From contig OX419758.1 of the NCBI GenBank assembly GCA_948567375.1, forward strand, positions 51,971,473 to 52,035,472: a stretch of DNA of 64,000 nt, read 5' to 3'. Of this stretch, positions 50,337 through 62,649 are shown in pieces (the stretch's first letter is position 1; each line of letters opens with the position of its first letter). The stretch comes from Lunularia cruciata (lineage: Eukaryota > Streptophyta > Marchantiopsida > Lunulariales > Lunulariaceae). Position numbers and translations under genes: made by a program. Below the pieces are notes generated by a model that was not told the origin of the DNA, made no database searches, and saw only the letters and a list, made by a program, of their open reading frames with translations.

Positions 50337-53300
50337 ATGTGTGGGGCTAGTAGATTAAGTCTGGACTCCCGGTCTCGGAGAGATCAATTTTCGCGAGGAG
50401 CAGGTATGTGTTCGGTGGTGGCTCTGAGCTTGGTGCTTATGGTATTGGGGTCTTTGGGCCACACCCAAGCGATGACCTCGGATGGAACAGTTCTCTTGAC
50501 GTTCTTACGTACTGTAAGTGCTGACTCGCGTCCCAGTTTCAGTAGTTGGAACCCCCGAGATTTGAATCCTTGCAATGGATGGTTGGGCGTATCATGTTCC
50601 AACGAGACGCTTCGAGTGGTCAATGTGACGCTTCATTCCTTGTCGCTGTATGGAAGTATTCCGGAAGAATTTGGGCAGCTCGATGCTCTAGAGCAGTTGA
50701 GTTTGTCGGGTCTAAATCTGAGTGGGGTCATTCCATTGGGGATAACGAAGTGCACGAAGTTGAAGACTTTGGACTTGAGCAGCAACGGGTTGTCTGGCAG
50801 CCTCCCCATCCAGCTGGGACGTCTCACTGAACTGAGGGAGCTACGTCTTAATGACAACAATTTTGAAGGACCACTGCCTACAGAAATCGGAAAGTGTACC
50901 AAGCTTGAAATTTTCTACTTCTACCAGAATAACATCAGTGGGAGTCTTCCGAGGGAGATGGGCAGTCTGTCAAGCTTGAGCCAGATCCGAGGAGGTGGGA
51001 ATGAATTTTTGGGTGGACCTATACCTCCAGAGTTCGGACAGCTGAAAAATCTCACAGTGCTTGGTTTTGCAGCTACAGCCCTTTCAGGAAGTATTCCTCC
51101 GGAGTTGGGAGGCATGGAAAGTCTACAAAACTTGGCTCTGTATGGTTGTAATCTGACTGGAGTTATACCACCTGAGCTTGCCAACATCACAACTCTTCAA
51201 GCTTTGTACCTTCACCGAAACAGTTTGACAGGCTCCATTCCACCTGAGTTGGGAAAACTCAAGCAGCTGACTTACTTGTATTTGTGGCACAATGAGCTTA
51301 CTGGAAGCATACCTTCACAGCTTGCGAACTGCACATCCCTGCAGGTGCTGGAGATGTCATTTAATCAACTGACTGGGAGCATTCCACCTGAGCTCGGCCG
51401 CCTACAATTTTTGCAGCAGATGCTTCTGAGCATGAACAATTTATCGGGGACGTTACCGCCCGAGCTGGGAAACTTGTCGAGTTTGTTCAGTCTGCAGCTG
51501 GACAACAACTTGTTCTACGGTCCAATTCCAGCTGAGTATGGAAAGCTCGCGCGACTGCAGACCCTGTTCTTGTGGATGAACAACTTCTCAGGAGAGATCC
51601 CCATAAGCATGGGCAACTGCAAGGCTTTAGTGGATCTTGATGCCACTCGGAATTCTCTGACGGGACCACTTCCACCGGAGCTTTTCTTACTGCCCAACTT
51701 ACTGAGACTACGACTTCTGTCGAACAATCTCTCGGGAGAGGTAATTGGCTCGCCGAAGCTTTTCCTCATCATTTTCATGATTTCTCACCTTTGTTTTCAA
51801 ATTCTTCACGCTGAGGTCAGACTAGACTTCTTCTATCAACGAAGTGTTCGTCTGTTTCTCATTGTGTATGATTGGTTCATTCCTTGGTTACAGATACCGC
51901 GGGCGATTGGGAAGGCGACGAACCTTGTGCGTTTGCGGCTCAGCAACAACCAGTTTACCGGAACCATTCCCGTCGAGATCGGTCAGCTACAAAATATCCT
52001 GTTCCTGGACTTGTACAACAACTTGATTACTGGTGTTCTGCCCAAAGAATTAGGCAATTGTTCGTCGTTGGAACTTGTCGATGCGCATCAGAATCTGTTA
52101 ACAGGACCCATACCCCCCGAAATTGGGAACCTGTCTAACCTTCAGATTTTTGATATCTCCGAGAACAAGTTCGAAGGTCCTATTCCCCCGGAGCTCGGGT
52201 ATTTAAGATCTCTAAACCAACTCGTCCTCAGTAGCAATTCTTTCTCAGGCCCTCTCCCGGGCATGCTTGCGCAGTGCCAGAAGCTGGAATTGCTGAATGT
52301 GAGCCGCAACCAGCTCGAGGGCCCCATTCCTCCTCAGCTAGGAAGCATCGTCAGCCTTGTCATAGGAGTGGACCTCAGCTGGAACAAGTTCAGCGGAGGC
52401 CTTCCTCCGCAGCTTGCCTCCCTCATCAACCTTCAGCTCTTAGACCTGTCCTACAATCAATTTTCGGGTCCTCTCACGGTTCTTGGTAAATTAGACAGCC
52501 TCTCATCGCTCAATGTGTCCTACAACGACTTTTCCGGCCTTCTCCCAGACACCTACTTCTTCAAATCAATGCCGCAGAGTTCCTTCCTGGGCAACGAGGC
52601 CTTATGCGTGACAGAAGTCAACTGCTCCTACATGCCTGCTTATGGTGGGTCTCATGACGGTCGGCAAAGGGCTGGCATAGCGGGAACTCCTTTGGTGGTG
52701 AGTCTGTTGTTCGGATCGGCCGTGGTGATTCTATGTGTTGGTTCATTTCTCTTCTACAAGCGGTACTGGGTGGATGCCGAGTACGAGGAGGATGAGGGCC
52801 CTTGGCCTTGGCGACTCACACCTTTCCAGAAGCTCAACTTCACCCTGGGTGAAGTGTTGGAGAGCTTGGTAGAGAAGAACATCGTGGGGAGTGGATGTTC
52901 AGGGATAGTATATAAGGCTGAGATGGACGGAGGGGAAGTGATTGCGGTAAAAAAGCTATGGCCTGTGAGGAAAGGTGAGGCCCATCATAACTCTTTCGCT
53001 GCAGAAATTGACATCCTTGGAGGGATCCGACACCGCAACATCGTGCGACTTTTAGGGTATTGTTCGAACAACGACATCAATCTGCTCATGTACGATTACA
53101 TGCCCAATGGGAGCTTGGGAGAGGTCCTGCACGAGAAAAGACGGATGCTGGACTGGGAGACGAGGTACAACATCGCAATTGGAGCGGCACAAGGACTGGC
53201 CTATCTGCACCATGACTGCCTACCCGCCATTCTGCATCGAGACGTCAAGTCTAATAACATACTACTCGGTTCGAGGTTCGAGCCATATGTAGCAGACTTC

Positions 53301-54219
53301 GGGCTCGCGAAGCTCATCGACGCTTCTAATACATCGAAAGTGGTCTCGAAGGTTGCGGGCTCTTACGGCTACATAGCACCAGGTGAATTTTTGTTTCTGG
53401 ATTTGTTTGTGAATGACACTTCGATACTCTCGAGTTTGTCTGACGTTAAGAGTAGATGCTCGAGTTCAGGAGTTGGCAACTGAAGTCAGCCGTGAGCGCA
53501 GCTCAAAAGTCCAGCGGAGAGCGGCGCATTAGTCGTCATGATAGCGCTTGATTAGTTATATTCCAGTGGTTGACGAAAAAAGAGTAGTTTTCCTTTCGTT
53601 ATCTAAGAGGCGGCTATTGTACTCTCATGGCGAAATCATGGCATGATGTCGCTTTCCGTGAAGGATTGAATTAGACATTTAGTTGGAAGGGAATAAAATA
53701 TCATGAATGATGTCGAATGGTGTGTCACAGGTTAATCCAGCAGTAATATGTATAGGGCGAACTGTCTCTTTTCTTTCCCTCCCTCCTAGGCTGGCAGGGC
53801 CTAACCTTTCATGAAATGATGCAGAATATGGATATACAATGAAGATCACGGACAAGAGCGATGTCTACAGTTATGGAGTAGTCCTACTAGAAATTTTGAC
53901 GGGGAGGAAGGCCGTGGAGCCGGGCTTGGGCGAGAATTGGCACATCGTGAAGTGGGTGCAAGAGATGATAAACCAGAGCAAGTGCAGCGGCAACAATCAT
54001 GCGACTTGGGAGGTTATCGACTCTCGGTTGAGGGGAATGCCTGACTCTTTCATTCAGGAGATGTCCCAAGCTCTAGGAGTGGCACTGCTGTGCGTCAACT
54101 CGGTACCAGCCGAGCGACCGACCATGAAGGAAGTCGTGGCGTTGTTACTGGAAGTGAAACATGAGCCGGAAGACTTTACGAAGACATCGAGTCAGACTCT
54201 TATCAAACACTCATCGTAG
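50337..54219 (+). CDS. LRR receptor-like kinase, subfamily XI (RGF-receptor-like)
   Basis: Three exons, 50337-51740, 51894-53382 and 53825-54219, give a 1095-residue single-pass membrane receptor kinase. Visible parts: signal peptide best read from Met24 (MCSVVALSLVLMVLGSLGHTQA); a Cys-pair N-cap (PCNGWLGVSC, about 79-88); some two dozen plant-type LRRs (about 95-700); a transmembrane helix (about 732-757); a kinase with P-loop GSGCSGIVY (about 800), Lys 821 in AVKK, HRD Asp 918 (RD type), DFG Asp 936 and APE Glu 965. LRRs hold RGGG at 218-221, fitting the RxGG motif that RGF receptors use to bind sulfated peptide tyrosine. Family membership (XI, near RGI/RGF receptors) is by overall pattern; the ligand is unknown. 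Introns are GT-AG: 153 bp (phase 0) and 442 bp (phase 1). The first ATG adds 23 residues before the signal peptide, so the second (50406) may be the true start. Confidence 0.93.
51741..51893 (+). other. Intron 1 of the receptor kinase, in frame and stop-free
   Basis: Begins GTAATTGG and ends GGTTACAG. Removal restores the LRR register LSGE/IPRAIG. It is 153 bp, a multiple of three, without an in-frame stop, so retention would insert 51 mostly hydrophobic residues into the LRR domain rather than truncate the protein. Confidence 0.9.
53383..53824 (+). other. Intron 2 of the receptor kinase
   Basis: Begins GTGAATTT and ends GATGCAG, splitting the codon for the APE glutamate. Removal yields SYGYIAPEYGYTMK, the standard kinase sequence. 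If retained, the frame stops at 53483, leaving a kinase without its C-terminal lobe. Confidence 0.92.
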
Positions 54220-57200
54220 ACAGTCCAGTCCGTTCAGATCGGATCAGTCAGGAAAGCCAGCCAACTAGAATTAGTGTGCAGTGTAACCATTATAAGCAGA
54301 ACTTCCACGTACAATAGTAGGGCAGCAGGAGGGGGAAAGAGGAGAGATGGTGACTTCCTTTTTAACCCCTTGGCCGACGAAGAACAACTATAGGTAGGTA
54401 GTTAGGGCCCTCGGCTGTGAATTCCTATAACATATCTCGAAGAATTACAACTCAGGAGGAGAAAACGTGCTCTACCTATCGTTACGATCCCTCATATGTC
54501 TATCAGGAAATAAGCACACGAGCACAACCGTGTGCTTTTTTCCTGAGTGTGCACCCTCGAAGAAGACGGGTAGTGCACACGGAAAAGACAGATGTTTCAG
54601 AAGTAGATTACGCCTCAATCTCCTCTCTCAGCTAGCTGTCGGAATTGGAGGTGATTGTGAGGTTCTCGTGGCTTGTTTAAGCTTTGAATCCTTTCCACAG
54701 ATGTGAAGACGTCAAACTTCTCATTTTTGACATGTATACAACCCTCTTCAAATTATTCCCACATCATAATCATTCGGGTTCTTTCCACTACATTCCCGTC
54801 CGCCTCTCGAGTACTTATTCAGCTGCAGCCGCTACTGTTCGTGTATGAGCATATGATCTATCTTGGTAAAACATATACATGAGCCTTCAACTTAAACCTA
54901 CAGACGCCTCCGTTCCATAGATTTATCCTCACTGACATTACAATAACAATGACAACTCACATAAGTCCTCTCTATCTTTCACTCCTGGCGGAGACACCAT
55001 CGCTACATTAACTTGCAAAGATCAGAAGATTATTTTACTTTAGTCTGCATCCACCATCCATTTTGTCAGAGCTGGTCGATTACTCCCATTGGTTCCTCTG
55101 AGGCAGATAGAAAGTACACTGTACAGCTGCGTTGCCGGGAAAGATCGGTCGAAGGAAGAAAGGTACAGTAATGCCCCGAACCTTGGCTGGCTGCTGCTGC
55201 TGCCAGGCCAGCTCTGGCAGACAGATGTAGTGTGGGCAACGTGAGCCCTGGGAGAGCAATGACCTGGAGCAGGGTACGAATAAACTGGTGAGCAATAACA
55301 GTCATTGGTAAGTACACAGTATAAATTCTTAATCGAAAATAGATGAGGAGGAGGAGGAGGCGCAGATTGAAGATAATCTGTCCACTAGGAGTCGCTGTGA
55401 GAATAAGCACGTCATCCAATTTTGTACCGTCGGTAGATTCACAACGTCTGGAACCCGGATTGGCAGGCAGCCAGGCCCTGCACTGCAGGGTCTCTATCTC
55501 CCTCCCTCCTAAAGCTCCTTCCTTCTTTCACTCTCTAACACCCACGTCAAGGCTACTTCATATCAATTCTGGAGTTTCAATACCCCGCTCCATGCGAATA
55601 GTAGTAGCCTAATGCATGCACGTGTACGAAACTACCCAGTCCCCATCCCAAACAGATGAGACGTACTTCCGCAAGCTTCGATACCCGAGCAATTACGTCG
55701 TCACCAGTAAATCTTACCACTTTCTTTCTTTTCTCAGGAGTTACAGTAGTAGTCGCAGCACAGAAATTTTACTTCGGTAAAAAAGGATGCCAGAAAAGAT
55801 CGATTTTGTTGTGCGGGCAGGCCAACAAAGTTTGGAGATTTGAAAGGTCGTGGGGAGGGGAAAGGTATCAAACTTTTCATAACCTGAAGGCTGAATTTCA
55901 TGGCCGCCCGGTAACGAAGCTGAGGAAGGCGAAGAGAGTTAGGGGTGTTTCAGGTCCGTTGACAAAACAAAAGTGCAAGTGCAAGCCAAGCGAGCAAATC
56001 GCTCTGGGGATGGGGAATCTCCATCGTACTCCGCTCCGACCGGTAAATCCCTTGCAAACGGCAAGTTCGTAGATTTCGATGGAGTATGTAATACGTCAAT
56101 GTGGGTATCACATCACATACACCAAGCGGTGGTGGTAATGTGCTATACCAATATATTCCAGGGGCCATGATGGTTGATTCTTGGTCTTTACGTAACATCA
56201 TAGTACGTAACGCTACGAATGCAATGAATTGCTCGGCACAACATCAATGGATGGAAGGAAAGACTACGACGGTAGTCTTGTCTCTGATCGTCTTCTGCTA
56301 TAGCTGCTGGCCTAACTTAAATGGCGATGGCAAAGTTATGATCAGTTCCCGCTCACGGTTCTCCCACCGTCTCTCCGCCTTCTCTCTCTATGTCTTGAGA
56401 CCAGGGCCAACATCTGACTCTTGGCTTCTCGCTCCCTCTTTCTCTCTCTCCTCTTCCGTCCAGTCCAGTCCTCTCAAAATGATTAGTGCGAGCAGTGCAT
56501 TAAACCCACTGATGACACGGACTCCGTCTGCTAATATCGCTGCACGCTCTGAGCTGAGATGAGCGAGTCCGTCAGTCAGTCATTCAGCCAGCCCCCAGCC
56601 ACATTGCACCTTAATGAACAAAAGGGCAAGTCACCAGACAGCCCTTCAGACCAGACCAGACACATCACAGCATCAGTCCAACATCAGTCACTCAATCCTA
56701 GGCAAAGCAAGTAAGCTCGCTCGCGGCAGCAATTTTATCTTTCGATTGCGCCCCCACCTGACACCCAATCTGCCGTCATCTCTATTGTTTCTCTGCACTC
56801 CCATAATTTGGCTCTGCCATCTTCTTGGAAGGCGTGAAACGCATGCTATGTCATGACTCTCTTTCCATCACCTACACTCCTACACCTCCATCCGCTTCAC
56901 AGCTTTCCCCACCTCCACACGTGAATGCTACCAATCTCTCAGTCCTCTTGTATATTTCGCCGCCTGCATTGCATGCAATGACGATTCTTTTTCCACGTTA
57001 CTGAACCTGATGTCTACACTTACATACATGAATCTCGAGAATGCAAGAGACCACTTTTCTCTTTCTCCCCCGAGCGTTAAGGGACCCATAATTCTCTCAT
57101 GCACGCAATGGAGTGATGAAGTCCTACGAGACGTACATACACTATGCTTTTGATTTTCATATGGGAACTGGATATTAAAAGAGATAAATACACTTCTGAA

Positions 57201-59144
57201 ATATCCATGATACTTGGCCCTTTTCGCAACTGCTAGAATCATATTCTGCCCAATGTCAAGATGTTTGGATTTAATCTTCTATGGACAGCGCAAATGCATG
57301 GGTGATGTAGAAAATGTGTACATAGGGATCATACGTCCGACCTGCTTTTGTGGGTTTTATCATTAAGTACACTATCAGAATAATATCCAATGTCTGCTGC
57401 ATGCATGAAGTAGTAAGGGCTACTACTACTTCATAGTTTGGTATCATGCCTAAGATGAGTGGAGATCTCTCAAAAGTTCGTGACCATAATTATTAGGTGT
57501 TACATGGTCCACTTTGGTAGAGGTTATTAACATCCTCTTGGGGGCTCTAGATTTATCTTGATGAATGATTGTTCTATCCTAGCTATAAAACTCTGCAGCC
57601 GCGTGGACTACTAGTATGTGCTTTTTCCTCCCCACCTGCCCATGCCTAGAGTGCTGCCCAGTGGATTGAAGCTTTTCAGGATATACTTATGTGTTTGCTT
57701 TCAACTTCAGTTTGGTAATTACGCTTATAAACAAGGTTTCACTAAAGCAGAAGAGCTATCTTATCTTTGATATAGGGACGTTTTGGCGATCCACTCTGTC
57801 GAAGGCCTAAAGGTTAGCCCCTTTGACAGCTGCATGGGCGATAAAGTCCCCATATTAACGAACTCCAAATTTGTTCATTCATGCGTTCAAATCTAAGTGA
57901 GATACGGTTAATTACCAGCTAAAGAGCTAACTGCTTTGATGTGCCTCATAATTAGTCTTCTTTTTAGATTAAAGCAAACTGTATCCAAATGATTACAAGT
58001 CCAATTATTAAGATTAGGCGAAAGAACTAGACTAACGCGTGGTGCTATGCTCCTAGTTGTAATTATCACCGATACAATATTCAAATACGCGTGATAATCC
58101 TATTCTATTATTGTACTCAATTAGTTATCGTTAGTTTAATCCCATCGTATTTTTAACAATTGACTGAGTCTGATGCTGGAAGTTGGTACTGCCTTCATTA
58201 TGAGAGTTAAAAAAGCACTTTACGCATTGGCTAGAAAGAGTCACAGACTAAGATGTGTTGTAAACTACATTATGACAATAACACGATCAGAATGATAGGT
58301 CCAGCCTGACTTCCAGTCTCAATTCAAAGATCTTATGCTCAGCTGTGGCGTACCTATACTTGTGTTAATGAACTATATAGTTATCCCTGATTCTTCGACT
58401 GGATAATAAAATCTCCCATCTGGTACGGTTCTGTCAATGGATGTGGATACTGTTGAGTATGAATATAATATCTTGTATATTGTAAACTTTAAAATTGCTT
58501 GGATCATTACACAACAATACAATCAGTCACAAATCCACCTACAAAGCTCGTCAGGCAGTTTAGTTTAGTTATGTACTGATATCATGCAGTTCGTCGTTTA
58601 CTTATTGTTGGAGTGAAAGAAATATTCTTGCTGACTTATAATCTGATAAGACGTTAACCCGACAGAATTTGTCTTTGTTCTTTTATTCATTGTTATCAGA
58701 GGAAGCTAGAAAATTGTGTAGTATCCCCCCAGGTTTGGAGAAATTTACCCTAATTGGTCATAAAATATTGAAACTCGTAAAATATGTTTCGGAAATAAAT
58801 AAATATTTTTGTTATTGGAAAGATTAGATATTTTTGTTATTAGGATAATTTATATATGTACTTTATATATATATATAAACTGTGTTGGTTCCAAGCTGTT
58901 GTCAGTTAAATTCTTTTCTCCTGAATAGCATGTCAATTATGACAGATATTCATCACTTTACTTGAGTAACTCCCGGGGGCTCGTACTAGTAGGATATATA
59001 GACGACAATGAATCCAGAAGATAATATTCTAGCTCGTTTAATTTGGAGTTGTGTTCTACTCACTAACAATGCTCACAGTTAGGATAATCAGCTTCTCAAA
59101 CAAGAGGAATTTACGATCTCGTGTGAGTATGTTTGATAATGATA
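54220..59144. other. Downstream/intergenic region without recognised gene
   Basis: It starts with the receptor-kinase 3' untranslated region, whose end I cannot fix. 55300-57000 is GC-balanced with CT and CAG tracts and frames up to 153 codons (for example 55656-56072) that show no domain. 57000-59144 is AT-rich. A perfect 11-bp-stem hairpin ATGAAGTAGTA/TACTACTTCAT lies at 57405-57434. No tRNA or rRNA was seen. Confidence 0.4.
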
Positions 59145-59240
59145 TAATCTAACGAGTAAAAGGCGACCACATAGAAGACATGAAGGATGGGAAGACCCCA
59201 TCAATAAAATAATATATAATAATAATCTAATCTAACTAGT
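59145..59240 (-). mobile_element. Short LINE-tail insertion with 13-bp target duplication
   Basis: The insert 59158-59227 holds the minus-strand end of the LINE tail (AAAAGGCGACCACATAG, GGATGGGAAGACCCCATCAA) followed by about 22 bp of AT-only filler at its 5' junction. TAATCTAACGAGT (59145-59157) and TAATCTAACTAGT (59228-59240) form a 13-bp duplication with one mismatch. Confidence 0.88.
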
Positions 59241-60194
59241 GTACCTACAAACCCTCAAGAGGTTGAATCTAGACTATCAACTCATAGATACCAAGGCCTC
59301 CAACTAGGTCTATGTTGAAGGTAATATCTGTATTCCAGAATGAATTGTTATAATTTGTCTCCTTCAATCAGTCTGCCTTTGTCATGTGCCTTGCGTCTAA
59401 GAGCTGTTGTTTCTCAAACGCAACATACTTTATATATATAGCACTTCAAACACAATTCCAGTACAGTTCATGGAAGACAATGGATTTCCTGATTTCTAGG
59501 GTTATTCTTTTACATATCATAGAGAAACGGCCACTCTCACCTTTATAAAGTATAAAAAATTTAGTACCTTCAAGCCGAAAAGAATTCGGATTTTCAATGT
59601 GTCGTGTGTTCAAAATTTCCCAGTTGAGTTCCCTTTAGAAAGTCACTTGTTCTCAAACGCATGTTCTTCTACTCGACCGCATCCGGAGCTCATATCAATT
59701 ATGTCCATATATTAGATTAGAGCACATGTAGGCTAGTTGGCAGAATATTATAGGTATGGTATTGACATGAATGAAAGTATTCCAAAGTCTTCTACTCTAC
59801 TTTGTGAATGTGGATAGCGTTGAGATAGATGCATATTGACATGATCAAGATATCTAGCGGTACTTTCTTCTCTACTCAGACTATGATTGTCATATCATAC
59901 TGTTCTAGGTCATATGGATTTGATCAAGTTCTTCCAGATAGCATAAATGATGATTGCACTGTAATATGTCGGTCTATGAACAAAATATATTTTCTCTAAA
60001 GCCGATTTTGCGCCGATGTTGAGATCTACCGGCCACTGAGGTCCCGGGTCTAGAAACTTGTGAATATATATATAGTATGTAAGCTTTACATTCCAGAGAA
60101 TCCAGAACAGTAAAAGGAGGTGGTAGCTGACCGAAACCTCATATTCTTCACGAAGCACTCACTGCAAAGAGAAAGAGGACCATAAGCTCGGTGC
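59241..60194. other. Unassigned intergenic stretch
   Basis: AT-rich, only short frames, nothing recognised. Confidence 0.35.
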
Positions 60195-60524
60195 ATGGAT
60201 TTCAGGGTGCATCTACTCTTCTTCACCCTCAAAAATGATATGAAAGCTCATGCAAGTCATGAACTCAAGCTCAGGAATCAAGTTTCGCAGATCCTTACTG
60301 GAGACATACACGGCATGGAACTCTGTGATGAAGGATACGGTACATGGGGATGGGAGAAATTCAAAGGACACCGAGGGTGCTCTTGTGTTTGCAGTACGAT
60401 TCTGAACCCGTACGCTCTTTCTGTGAAACAGTTGAACTCGAGAATCTGGGTCGGTGAATGGTTCAAGTTAGATAGGAGGTGGGCTGATCTCATCTCTGGA
60501 GCTTGGAGGATGCGTCAGCATTGA
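60195..60524 (+). CDS. Small hypothetical ORF, doubtful
   Basis: 109 codons, MDFRVHLLFFTLK to ISGAWRMRQH. It is locally more GC-rich than its surroundings. It has three closely spaced Cys (CSCVC) and a Trp-rich middle (YGTWGWEKFKG), but no domain I recognise and no clear splice partners. An opposite-strand frame of 71 codons covers the same DNA and is equally plausible as noise. It may be a chance frame or an exon of an unrecognised gene. Confidence 0.2.
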   Translation: MDFRVHLLFFTLKNDMKAHASHELKLRNQVSQILTGDIHGMELCDEGYGTWGWEKFKGHRGCSCVCSTILNPYALSVKQLNSRIWVGEWFKLDRRWADLISGAWRMRQH

Positions 60525-62649
60525 ATCATTCCAGCAAAGAGTAGTTGTATTATTTTCAAGTGGTGGGATAACTGTTGGAATTGTGTTGTGATCAGGGGCC
60601 TTGTGATCTATCATCAGTTGATGCTGAGCTTCTCAGGTTTATGTACGTCTGTAGATTGGGAGTTGTGCCGTAAGGACTAGAAAAGGTTCTCAAGAAGTAT
60701 GATCTTGATAGCCCTGGAGTTTTTAACGACCGAAAACAAAACAGCTTCATCAGCTCCCCGTTAAGGCAGACGAGATGATGATATTGGTGTTTGTTCTCCA
60801 GAGTGGTGGTTTATTCTGAGAGGGTACTGATTGTATAGGCTCAGAGTAACTGATTAGATTTGGAGTGTGGGGTTGGGTATATTTGATACGTGATGGAATT
60901 AGTGAATGCCCTCGGGTGTCTGTAGGGTACTTTTCCTCCTCTGATTGTTCAAGGTACTTCAAATGGATTTGCTAAGGTGAGGCCCGGCTCTTTCTTGGTT
61001 CTTCAACTGCATTGGAAGTACCTACAAGTACTACCACGATCGAGATCACAGAATAACAACTTCGAAGCGATCTTATGACAACGGGGCCACACGAGAAGCA
61101 TTTCTCAGCCACTAAGACTGAACTTATATAAGTGTTTATAAGACAAAAAGAATAACTAACACAAATGTACGAGGCGGTAAGAATAGTAAGTAGGAACAAG
61201 GAAGAGCCAATGTAGCGTGGGAACTGGCGGATAGAGTTGACCAAAGTGCTCAGTGTGCAAGCGTCCAAATTCCACAAACATTTTTTATTAAGATAGCATA
61301 CGTAGATTACTGGTTGTCCAAGTACGTTGATATGCGAACAGTGGGGACTTAGAAGCCCGTTAGACCACTGATTAGCCTTCCACTACACTGCCTTAACCTC
61401 CATGCCCTGGCAGCACCTCTCCAAAACCTTCCTCGAATGCATTCTGTACGCAACCCCTAGTTTTCAGTCTTTGTCACCTGAATCCATCAAATAATTAACG
61501 CGGAGGTCGACGAAATAGTGACTAGTACGGCCCAAATTTGGTGTCTCGAAGATTTCTCCTTCAATCAATTACGTCTTAGGAAAGACCTTCAAGAGACAAG
61601 TGAACGATACTTCAACTTCCTTTCAGTCCAAGAAAGGGATTATTGATCATGTCGGAGACTAAGCTTCCATGTCTGAAACTAATCTTCCAAAATTTGGGTA
61701 TGAAAACTGAAGGTGATCGGGTGAGGCCTTAATCGATATAAGCAGAGACAAGCAAAGATAATTCAACTTAGGAACAGCCAAGCATCTTATTCAAGCTCCA
61801 TCTCAGTAGTGACCTTTACTAAATTTCTGAGCGGCTCCATCAGTGAAGCTTTCCAAACGAGGCTGAGAGTAAATTTACTCCAGCCTCCTGCAATGAAGCC
61901 TGAGTTGGTGACGTTTTACTAGATAGCTCGATGTGAAGCTTAATCGATTCATCGGCTATAACGCTATAAAATCATATCTAAAGTTTAAAATTGTTAGCTG
62001 ACATGTTGGCTCTACACCAGATATCGATTGGGTATAAATGTCGACCTTCATCTTCCTCTCATCGTCTGTCTTAGAAACTTCACCCACTGTGCGGATCTTG
62101 TAAGATTTTCAGACTCCTGAGTAGAACCTTTTATAAATACGTGCATATACGCAGCGCAATAATGTGGACAACTTGAAAAGAATATCTCTGAATATGGTAC
62201 ATCATTGAATCAACAGGATCTACCAACTCACACAGTTGCTTCCAATTCGGTTGAATTGAGTCATATTGAGAAGCAAGAGCAGTAGATTTCCCCTCCATTT
62301 GTCAACTATTTGTATCTGTTGCATTTAACGTAGAAACAAGTCAGCGATATCAGCCGGTAAACGGACTAAATGCCTCTTAAGTCCCGATCTGGTGTCCAAT
62401 GTGACAAAATCTCATTCAGCAGTTATTATGAGAACTTCTTGTTGACACAATTGCTTGACAAAATATATCCAAAAACAAAAGCAAACAAGAAATGTCTGTC
62501 TCTAAATATTGCTTAAGTAAATACAGGAGTTATGAGTGGAAGGTCAATAACTAGTTTGGTCTGTTCTACTTGGTACCCCAAATGTAATACCAGTTTGATG
62601 AACTTGTCTCTGCATGAGGTTACCTGTTGTACATGTCAAATTGATGTTT
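60525..62649. other. Unassigned stretch downstream of the LepA-like gene
   Basis: It probably includes the 3' untranslated region of the minus-strand LepA-like gene at its right end. A minus-strand frame near 61390-61450 reads GFGEVLPGHGG but has no supported continuation. A 101-codon minus-strand frame (60972-61277) has no domain. Confidence 0.35.

Noticed and set aside
50384-52489. Long frames antisense to and out of frame with the receptor kinase
   Set aside because: They are shadows of the repetitive LRR coding sequence; the sense frame has full family motifs.
55656-56562. Two overlapping plus-strand frames of 138 and 153 codons
   Set aside because: No recognisable domain, mutually overlapping in different frames, and low-complexity CT stretches; probably non-coding.
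61390-61450. Minus-strand GFGEVLPGHGG, reminiscent of phosphatidate cytidylyltransferase (FGDxIPGHGG)
   Set aside because: The match is about a dozen residues, a stop follows at once, other frames are equally plausible, and no neighbouring exon of that enzyme was found.
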